Below are positions 35,914 to 41,343 of a stretch of DNA of 41,343 nucleotides, piece by piece (position 1 is the stretch's first letter; each line of letters starts with the position of its first letter). Both the position numbers and the translations under genes were made by a program. This stretch comes from Prochlorococcus sp. AG-363-B05 (GTDB lineage: Bacteria > Cyanobacteriota > Cyanobacteriia > PCC-6307 > Cyanobiaceae), in contig QCFD01000006.1 of assembly GCA_003278445.1 (NCBI GenBank), positions 1-41,343 on the forward strand, given 5' to 3'. The notes below the pieces were generated by a model that was given only the letters and a program-made list of their open reading frames with translations, did not search any database and was not told the origin of the DNA.

Positions 35914-36288
35914 ATGTTGCTCATTGACAAGAAAATCTTTAAAAGAGCAAAGAAAGGGATAAAAAGCAGTCCCTTTAACTTTTTCCTTTTTCAAAGTCTT
36001 CTAAAGAGTAGCCTTAGTGCTCAAAATGTTTTTCTAAATAAATCAAAATATTTAAAATCAGAATGCATGCTTATCAATAGTGCCTCATTAATAGAAAATG
36101 AATTTATTAAATTAATAAAAATAGGCGTTTTGCGAAGAGAAGTTGATGGCCAAGGCCTAACATCAAAAGTTCGCATTACTCCCATTGGAAGGCAAGTATT
36201 AGAAAATAGTTCAGATTTATTTAATCAAAAAGCAACGCTTATAAAAAAATTAATTACATGCCTAAAATACCAATTATCACCAAGATGA
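35914..36288 (+). CDS. Unknown protein with winged-helix-like C-terminus, coupled to cobQ
   Basis: This 124-residue basic protein has no family I recognise. The C-terminal half (IENEFIKLIKIGVLRREVDG, then SKVRITPIGRQVLEN) has the look of a winged-helix unit, a helix followed by a beta hairpin. The N-terminus is Lys-rich. The stop TGA overlaps the likely cobQ start in an ATGA arrangement at 36285-36288, so translation of the two is coupled. A role linked to cobalamin genes is positional inference. Confidence 0.7.
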   Translation: MLLIDKKIFKRAKKGIKSSPFNFFLFQSLLKSSLSAQNVFLNKSKYLKSECMLINSASLIENEFIKLIKIGVLRREVDGQGLTSKVRITPIGRQVLENSSDLFNQKATLIKKLITCLKYQLSPR

Positions 36289-37805
36289 ACATAAAGCCAA
36301 AACATACGCCCTTAATGGTTTTAGGGACCTCTAGTGGTGCGGGCAAAACACTTATCGCTACGGCTATTTGTCGATATTTAAAAAGAAAAGGGGAAAAGCC
36401 ATTACCTTTTAAAGGCCAAAACATGAGCAATAACGCCTGGGTTGATACTCAGGGAAGAGAGATGGCATATTCTCAAGCCCTTCAAGCTTGGTCTGCAGGA
36501 TTAGAACCAAGTGCTGAAATGAATCCTGTGCTTCTCAAGCCAAAGGGGGATTGCACAAGTGAAGTAATTCATCTTGGGAAAAGTGTAGGAACTACTAACG
36601 CAATAAGTTATTACGATGATTGGTTTAATTCAGGATGGGAAGCTATTAAACAAGGTCTAATATTATTAACAACTAATGAGAAAGATGGAAGGCTTATTAT
36701 TGAGGGGGCGGGAAGTCCTGTAGAAGTAAATTTACAACATAAAGATCTAACAAATTTAAAATTAGCAAAATTTTTAAATGCAAATTGTATTTTAGTAGCA
36801 GATATTGAAAGAGGCGGTGTTTTCGCTCAAATAATTGGGACTCTAGCATTAATGAAACCTGAGGAAAAAAGATTAATCAAAGGCATAATTATTAATAGGT
36901 TTAGAGGTGATAAAGAATTATTTGAAACAGGTGTAACATGGATAGAAAAGGAAACAAGAATTCCAGTATTAGGAGTATTACCTTGGCTAAAAGAGATCTT
37001 TCCACCTGAAGATTCTCTAGATTTACTTGAAAGCAAACAAGTCAATCGCAACGCAGAAATACAAATAGCAATTATAAAACTACCTAGAATTAGTAATTTT
37101 TCTGACCTAGATCCCTTTTGGGGCGACCCTGGTATTCATATAAAATGGATAGAACCTGAAGGAGATCTTGGCACACCAGATGTATTAATAATTCCTGGAA
37201 GTAAGCAAACAATAAAAGATTTAGAGATACTAAACAAAAGTGGGATGATCAATCAAATAAATTACTACGCAAAAAATGGAGGTAGTATTTTTGGAATATG
37301 CGGAGGATTACAAATGCTAGGCAAATCATTAGAAGATCCACATAGACAGGAAAGTATTAATGTTTTAAGTTCTTCTCACTGTAAGGGGATGAACCTTCTT
37401 CCCATAAGAACGATCTTCGGAGAAATCAAACAAATAACACAAAAGGAAGAAATAGTTTCATGGCCCAAAGAAAAAAAAGTAAATGGGTTTGAAATGCATT
37501 ATGGTACAAGTAATTTAATCGATAATAAAAGTTTCGATATTATCTCATTATTTAAAAACTCTTCTTTAGGATGGGTAATTGAAAAAAAAGATAAAAGCTT
37601 TATAGGCGGCACTTATTTGCATGGAATTTTTGAAAATAACGAATGGAGACTTGAATGGATAAATAAAGTAAGACAGAAGAAAGGGCTAAAGGAATTAAGT
37701 CTTAGCCATGAAAACTATAATGAAAGAAGAGAGAGATTGTTAGATTTACTAGCAGATTCCTTCGAGAAGAATATAACTATAGATAAATTAATTGAAAACA
37801 TTTAA
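36285..37805 (+). CDS. cobQ: Cobyric acid synthase
   Basis: This 506-residue glutamine-dependent amidase performs the amidations that convert adenosylcobyrinic acid a,c-diamide to cobyric acid, a late step of the corrin ring pathway. It has the P-loop-like LGTSSGAGKT near residues 13-22, PFKGQNMSNNA, IEGAGSPVE, ERGGVFAQIIGT, PGSKQTIKDLE, and the glutaminase part with nucleophile Cys339 in GICGGLQMLG and His446 in GTYLHGIFEN. ATG 36285 is preferred because of the ATGA overlap with the upstream gene; ATG 36258 is also in frame. It lies 3 nt before the ferredoxin gene. Confidence 0.95.
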   Translation: MNIKPKHTPLMVLGTSSGAGKTLIATAICRYLKRKGEKPLPFKGQNMSNNAWVDTQGREMAYSQALQAWSAGLEPSAEMNPVLLKPKGDCTSEVIHLGKSVGTTNAISYYDDWFNSGWEAIKQGLILLTTNEKDGRLIIEGAGSPVEVNLQHKDLTNLKLAKFLNANCILVADIERGGVFAQIIGTLALMKPEEKRLIKGIIINRFRGDKELFETGVTWIEKETRIPVLGVLPWLKEIFPPEDSLDLLESKQVNRNAEIQIAIIKLPRISNFSDLDPFWGDPGIHIKWIEPEGDLGTPDVLIIPGSKQTIKDLEILNKSGMINQINYYAKNGGSIFGICGGLQMLGKSLEDPHRQESINVLSSSHCKGMNLLPIRTIFGEIKQITQKEEIVSWPKEKKVNGFEMHYGTSNLIDNKSFDIISLFKNSSLGWVIEKKDKSFIGGTYLHGIFENNEWRLEWINKVRQKKGLKELSLSHENYNERRERLLDLLADSFEKNITIDKLIENI

Positions 37806-37808
37806 ACA

Positions 37809-38045
37809 ATGGACAAAGTAAAAATAAGTTGGCCTAACGAGAAATCAAGCAATTGCTCACCTGGAGATGAATGGTTAAAAGCTGCATATGATGCCAATGT
37901 TGAAATCCCTACTGGGTGTCTAGGAGGAAGCTGTGGAGCATGTGAGATAGAAGTAAATGGAGAAGTGATACGCGCATGTATCGAAACTGTTCCAAACAAA
38001 AAGCAACTAAAAGTTGAATTCATTAGTGATCCTTATTGGCTATGA
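37809..38045 (+). CDS. Small 2Fe-2S ferredoxin
   Basis: This 78-residue soluble iron-sulfur protein has four Cys at positions 37, 42, 45 and 57 in GCLGGSCGACEIEVNGEVIRAC. The first three follow the plant-type C-x4-C-x2-C pattern, but the fourth comes only 11 residues later instead of about 29. This spacing is that of SdhB and molybdo-flavoenzyme small subunits rather than photosynthetic ferredoxin. It starts 3 nt after cobQ and is surely cotranscribed with it. It may supply electrons to cobalt reduction or another redox step; that is inference. Confidence 0.85.
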   Translation: MDKVKISWPNEKSSNCSPGDEWLKAAYDANVEIPTGCLGGSCGACEIEVNGEVIRACIETVPNKKQLKVEFISDPYWL

Positions 38046-38069
38046 AGAACATACATTTATATTGCCTAT

Positions 38070-38741
38070 TCAATAATATTTCTCTGCTCTTCTAATAGCC
38101 CTAATAGAAGCTTTGTAATCTCCAAATTTATACTTTGATTCACTTAAAAACTCTAATTTTTTTATAACCTCGTCTTTCCTTTTATTACTAATTACTTTTT
38201 TATAATCTGCAATTAGATCATATTTACTATTTTGAATTCTTGAAGCTTTAATTAATGTTTTATATTTAGGTACTAGATCTATTTCAATAAAAGTACCCAA
38301 TAAAATATTTTTATAATCTATTTTAAAATTATTTGGCTCGGAGAAACGTTCAATTTCTAACAATCTAATCTTTTTAGCATTCCTTTTATCCTCTATTGAT
38401 CCCTTATAGTTTTGATTCTTATACCTAGAATTACTTCTACCGCTATATGCAATATCTTTAGACCTTTGATTTATAATTTCTAATTCATCTTCAAAAGAAA
38501 TTGATTTTGAGAAGTCATCTATAGCAGAAGTATTATCACCCAATTTATCATTTAAAAAACCGCAATTTAGATATGCCAATGCTATATCATCAGGGCTTTT
38601 AAGAGTATTTATATACTTTCTAATAGACTTAATAGCATAATCATAATTATCTAAATCAATCAAATTAACTACTTCATTATAAAAAGCAGAAGAATCATCA
38701 AGAATTTTCATGTTATTTTTTTCTCTTTTCATTGTAATCAT
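38070..38741 (-). CDS. TPR-repeat-like unknown protein
   Basis: This is a 223-residue helical protein with at least three TPR-like units: AYLNCGFLNDKLGDNTSAID near 57-76, YSGRSNSRYKNQNYKGSIED near 99-118, and FLSESKYKFGDYKASIRAIR near 198-217. Each has the A/S-xxxxx-GDY/N-xxAI pattern of TPR. No signal peptide is seen. ATG at 38711 (MKILDDSS) is a second possible start. It lies beside tRNA-Ser and is AT-rich with many Lys, Asn and Ile. TPR proteins bind other proteins; the partner is unknown. Confidence 0.75.
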   Translation of the reverse strand: MITMKREKNNMKILDDSSAFYNEVVNLIDLDNYDYAIKSIRKYINTLKSPDDIALAYLNCGFLNDKLGDNTSAIDDFSKSISFEDELEIINQRSKDIAYSGRSNSRYKNQNYKGSIEDKRNAKKIRLLEIERFSEPNNFKIDYKNILLGTFIEIDLVPKYKTLIKASRIQNSKYDLIADYKKVISNKRKDEVIKKLEFLSESKYKFGDYKASIRAIRRAEKYY

Positions 38742-38789
38742 GACTAAAAAATGTGTTTATAAGCATTCAAGAAAAAATAAAAAAAGGGA

Positions 38790-38876
38790 CGGAGAGGGTG
38801 GGATTCGAACCCACGGATAGTTTTCGCTATCAAACGATTTCGAGTCGTTCGCTTTCGACCACTCAGCCACCTCTCC
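38790..38876 (-). tRNA. trnS: tRNA-Ser (anticodon CGA)
   Basis: An 87-nt tRNA is read on the minus strand. The acceptor stem GGAGAGG pairs with CCTCTCC, and the T-arm contains GGTTCGAATCC. The anticodon loop CTCGAAA gives anticodon CGA (plus-strand TCG at 38840-38842), reading UCG. A long variable arm typical of serine tRNAs lies between the anticodon and T stems. CCA is not encoded. Confidence 0.96.
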
Positions 38877-38948
38877 TTACTTAAAATTTTATAGCAAAAA
38901 ATTATTTTCTCTTGAAAATCATCAAAATTCAAAAACCAATTTTAGCTT

Positions 38949-39974
38949 TTAATCCCAACCTGCATTTCTCATAAGAGTGATTGCTTTTTTATTATTTGCT
39001 CCTAATTGGTCAATAGTGACACTGTCAGGTATGACTTCACCAAATTGAGTAACCTCATTTGTTTTATTAAAACCTACTAAAGGATGCTCATATGTTGGAC
39101 CAGCTAAACCCCTACTCCCGTCGGGGGAAGCAAGATACTCAAGAAGTTGAATAGCTTCTTCTTTATTTTCCGCATATTTAGCAATTCCACCAGCGCTAAC
39201 ATTTACATGTGCAGGATTAGGGGTTATAACCTTTACTTTTTTTGCCAACCTTCTATCTTTTTTACCATTCACACCAGCAAGCATTCTTGAGACATAATAA
39301 TGATTAACTATACCTACTCCGCATTTCCCCTGAGCGACAGCTCTTATTACCCCGATATCTCCAGGGAAAAAAGGTTGCGAAATATTTGAAATCATACCTT
39401 TTAGCCATTCCTTAGTTTTTGCTTCTCCTTTATTGACAATTTGATTAGCTACTAAAGATTGATTATATGGACTGCTTCTTTTTCTCACACATACAAGACC
39501 CTGCAAATCAGGATTAGCAAGATCTGAATAATCTTTGATTGTATTTATATCTACTTTCTTTGGATTAGCCACCATAACCCTAACCCTTCTGGTCAAGGCA
39601 TACCATCTAAATTTAGGATCTCGATATTCAACTGGAACATTTTTATCTAATTCAGAAGATCGGTATGACTGTAAAAGACCACTTTTCGCAGCATTGCTTA
39701 TTCGAGCAGCATCAACAAGAAGAATCACATCAGCTTTAGAATTTGCTCCTTCGCGCTTCAATCTTTCAACTAAAGAAATACCAGTAGCTTCAATTAATCG
39801 TATTTTTATACCAGTCTCTTCGTTAAATTTCTTGTAAATCTTTTTATCAGTGCTGTAATGCCGACCTGAATAAATCCTAACTTCTCTATCAGAGGCTTTT
39901 ACATTATTAAAACTTGAAGAAGCTAATAGAGAACCAACCAATACTGAAGTAAAAAGACGCTTGATTAAATTCAT
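38949..39974 (-). CDS. futA: Ferric iron-binding ABC transporter protein, FutA/IdiA family
   Basis: This 341-residue periplasmic iron-binding protein belongs to the FutA/IdiA family. It has a signal peptide (MNLIKRLFTSVLVGSLLASS, then SFNNVKA), IYSGRHYSTDKKIYKKF, the LVDAARISNAAKSGLLQ segment and PFFPGDIGVIRAVAQGKCGV. Tyrosines in HYY and YEHPLV fit iron ligands known in the family. The frame opens 18 codons further up, but the start at 39974 begins the signal peptide. The transporter membrane and ATPase genes are not in the window. It is divergent from the PiuC-like gene. Expression is iron-limited in relatives. Confidence 0.93.
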   Translation of the reverse strand: MNLIKRLFTSVLVGSLLASSSFNNVKASDREVRIYSGRHYSTDKKIYKKFNEETGIKIRLIEATGISLVERLKREGANSKADVILLVDAARISNAAKSGLLQSYRSSELDKNVPVEYRDPKFRWYALTRRVRVMVANPKKVDINTIKDYSDLANPDLQGLVCVRKRSSPYNQSLVANQIVNKGEAKTKEWLKGMISNISQPFFPGDIGVIRAVAQGKCGVGIVNHYYVSRMLAGVNGKKDRRLAKKVKVITPNPAHVNVSAGGIAKYAENKEEAIQLLEYLASPDGSRGLAGPTYEHPLVGFNKTNEVTQFGEVIPDSVTIDQLGANNKKAITLMRNAGWD

Positions 39975-40121
39975 TAATCTATATAGGGAAGGGATTAATA
40001 TATTTTTACAGACTAGACAAGAAGACAAGGCTAAACCCTTCTTAGAAACTTTTATACGCGATCAAGTATCAATTGATAACTTATTTATGCTTTAAGATAT
40101 AAGCCAACCTGGATATTAAAG

Positions 40122-40787
40122 ATGGAATATTTAACTCATTCTCTAGTTGATAAATCAGATGCACTTGAGATAGTTCAAAAACTAAAAGCAGAAAAATCCT
40201 CCTGGCAAGATGGAAAAAAAACTGCAGGAAGTCATGCTGCAAAAATCAAACATAATCTTCAACTAGACAAAAAATCAAAAACTTCAATTGAAATCAAAGA
40301 TCTAATTATTAACAAAATCACATCAAATTCTCTTCTGAAAAGTTTTACATTGCCTAAATTAATCCATGGCGTAATGTGTACAAAATCTCTTACTGGAGAT
40401 GGCTATGGTAGTCACATTGACAATCCGTATATGCCTACAGGAAGAAGTGATCTATCTTTTACATTATTTTTAAACGAACCAAAAGAATACCAAGGTGGTG
40501 AATTATGCATTCAGACAATTAATAATAATGAAAAAATAAAACTATCTGCAGGAGAAATTATTATTTATCCAAGCACACAACTACATTCAGTTGCTGAAGT
40601 CAAAGAAGGCGAACGCTATGTCTGCGTAGGTTGGATTCAAAGTTATATCCAAAGCAATGAAGAAAGAAATTTCTTATTCGGCCTAGACGCTGGAGCCAAA
40701 GGTTTGCTTGCTAAGCATGGAAGGTCCGATGAATTAGATTTAATTTTCCAGTCTTATAGCAACTTACTAAGAAGGCTAGGAGATTAA
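40122..40787 (+). CDS. piuC: PKHD-type Fe(II)/2-oxoglutarate dioxygenase (PiuC-like)
   Basis: This 221-residue PKHD-type dioxygenase is related to YbiX/PiuC. It carries the iron triad His98 and Asp100 in SHIDNPYM and His155 in PSTQLHSVAEV, and the 2-oxoglutarate Arg in GERYVCVGWIQS. YQGGELCIQ is the conserved strand before it. In many bacteria the gene is controlled by iron, often next to TonB-type or porin genes. Here it is divergent from the iron-binding protein gene and upstream of a porin, which supports an iron role. The substrate is unknown. Confidence 0.92.
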   Translation: MEYLTHSLVDKSDALEIVQKLKAEKSSWQDGKKTAGSHAAKIKHNLQLDKKSKTSIEIKDLIINKITSNSLLKSFTLPKLIHGVMCTKSLTGDGYGSHIDNPYMPTGRSDLSFTLFLNEPKEYQGGELCIQTINNNEKIKLSAGEIIIYPSTQLHSVAEVKEGERYVCVGWIQSYIQSNEERNFLFGLDAGAKGLLAKHGRSDELDLIFQSYSNLLRRLGD

Positions 40788-40861
40788 ATTAATCAATTTA
40801 TACAACAAAGTGTAAGAAAAGAACTTTCATTAGTAATTGCAAACTATCAAAATACAATCAA

Positions 40862-41119
40862 ATGAAATTTGGTATGCCAAGTAAAACACCTATCGGAATA
40901 TTTCTTGCTGCTGCTGCTGCGTTAACAACTAACGCAATTATTCCAGACAATTCAATGGCTGGAGAAAACCATAATGAAATGGGTGGATTAAAGGAATGGA
41001 CGACTGATCAAGAAGCAGATGAAGATGGCAAGCTTGACGAAGCGGCTCAAAAAGCTGCAGATAAGGCTAAAAAAGCTGATATTTGTATTCCAATTGGCGA
41101 AGGTGAAAACTGCTGGTAA
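40862..41119 (+). CDS. Small exported acidic protein of unknown function
   Basis: This is an 85-residue protein with a signal-peptide-like N-terminus (about residues 9-33, TPIGIFLAAAAALTTNAII, cleavage near NSMAGEN). The mature part is acidic and Ala/Lys-rich, with KLDEAAQKAADKAKKADICI, and ends with a Cys pair in CIPIGEGENCW. It would be periplasmic. It lies 74 nt after the PiuC-like gene, and a terminator follows. No family was recognised. Confidence 0.7.
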   Translation: MKFGMPSKTPIGIFLAAAAALTTNAIIPDNSMAGENHNEMGGLKEWTTDQEADEDGKLDEAAQKAADKAKKADICIPIGEGENCW

Positions 41120-41121
41120 AT

Positions 41122-41153
41122 AAAAAGCCGCCCTTAAAAAGGGGCGGCTTTTT
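41122..41153. terminator. Bidirectional terminator of the small exported protein and porin
   Basis: AAAAAGCCGCCC pairs with GGGCGGCTTTTT around an eight-base loop, flanked by A- and T-runs. It lies 2 nt after the stop codon of the plus-strand gene and 15 nt beyond the stop codon of the porin on the minus strand. Confidence 0.9.
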
Positions 41154-41168
41154 ATCAAATTCGAATCA

Positions 41169-41343
41169 TTAAAATTTGAATTCAGTTAAAAGAACTGCAC
41201 CATTAACATCCTTGTCATTGGTCCCGATATCAGAGCCACCAAAAATAGCAGGGGTAACACTTACTCCATCATTAACTTTGAATGTGTAATACGCTTCCCA
41301 GCGTGAATTATCTTCTTCAGGATCATCAGCAGAAGTCCCCTTA
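41169..41343 (-). CDS. Outer-membrane porin, C-terminal part (partial)
   Basis: The minus-strand frame continues past the window edge. The visible 57 residues end NSRWEAYYTFKVNDGVSVTP, then AIFGGSDIGTNDKDVNGA and VLLTEFKF. The alternating beta-strand pattern, the final Phe and the short acidic loop are typical of cyanobacterial SomA-like porins with an N-terminal SLH domain, which is outside the window. It is convergent with the small exported protein gene. Confidence 0.75.
   Translation of the reverse strand, partial: KGTSADDPEEDNSRWEAYYTFKVNDGVSVTPAIFGGSDIGTNDKDVNGAVLLTEFKF

Noticed and set aside
38744-38932. Minus-strand frame of 62 residues covering the tRNA-Ser
   Set aside because: It is the tRNA read as protein; no ribosome-binding site and no protein-like pattern.
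1-41343. CRISPR array, transposon, prophage or genomic-island signature
   Set aside because: No regularly spaced repeats, transposase, integrase or phage structural genes were seen, and apart from the pcb paralogues I found no long direct repeats.

Overview
The window reads as chromosome from a low-light-adapted Prochlorococcus, probably a low-GC low-light clade (NATL/SS120/MIT9211-like) rather than the MIT9313 group. The main evidence is five tandem pcb genes (divinyl-chlorophyll a/b antenna proteins of the IsiA/CP43 family), an overlapping psbD-psbC pair, Ycf4, Ycf39, PetM and an NTRC-type thioredoxin reductase. The DNA is AT-rich, intergenic spaces are short and terminators are simple. No transposase, integrase, phage gene, rRNA or CRISPR array was seen. 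There is one tRNA, Ser-CGA. Clade placement is inference.

Bases 1-7160 hold the antenna locus: the tail of an unknown plus-strand gene, then five minus-strand pcb genes, most followed by their own hairpin terminator. Two small plus-strand genes sit between the third and fourth pcb. Bases 7161-8128 have no intact gene, but contain recognisable remnants of a DUF2805 (TIGR03643) gene and a frameshifted DUF2256 gene, plus a strong hairpin. Then come a PrxQ peroxiredoxin, a short-chain dehydrogenase, a minus-strand unknown with an RHH-like N-terminus, and a psbA gene that has lost its central half in frame. A 45-residue membrane protein gene follows psbA.

Bases 11700-32500 are mainly housekeeping: ychF, an HlyD-type adaptor, polA, cysS, an NSS transporter, dxr, a YheT-like hydrolase, the split pntA1-pntA2-pntB transhydrogenase operon, NTRC, an IF-1-like gene, petM-ycf39, a second hydrolase with ilvH, and ycf4 with a cyclophilin lipoprotein. 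Bases 32700-35142 carry psbD-psbC. After these come maf, a small unknown coupled to cobQ, and a small ferredoxin. The right end holds a TPR-like protein, tRNA-Ser, and an iron-related group: a FutA/IdiA binding protein, a divergent PiuC-like dioxygenase, a small exported protein and the end of a porin.

The strongest unusual signals are these. (1) psbA is exactly half length and has both native ends; it is joined at a short repeat so that His92 and His272 of D1 coincide, so it is either a real deletion allele or an assembly collapse. (2) Four of the five pcb genes share a promoter layout, GACCT followed 32-33 nt later by TGTAAT-like hexamers, at a fixed distance from the start codon. (3) Blocks of pcb3, pcb4 and pcb5 are identical at synonymous sites, which suggests gene conversion. 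(4) A perfect 18-bp inverted repeat lies inside the HlyD-family gene.
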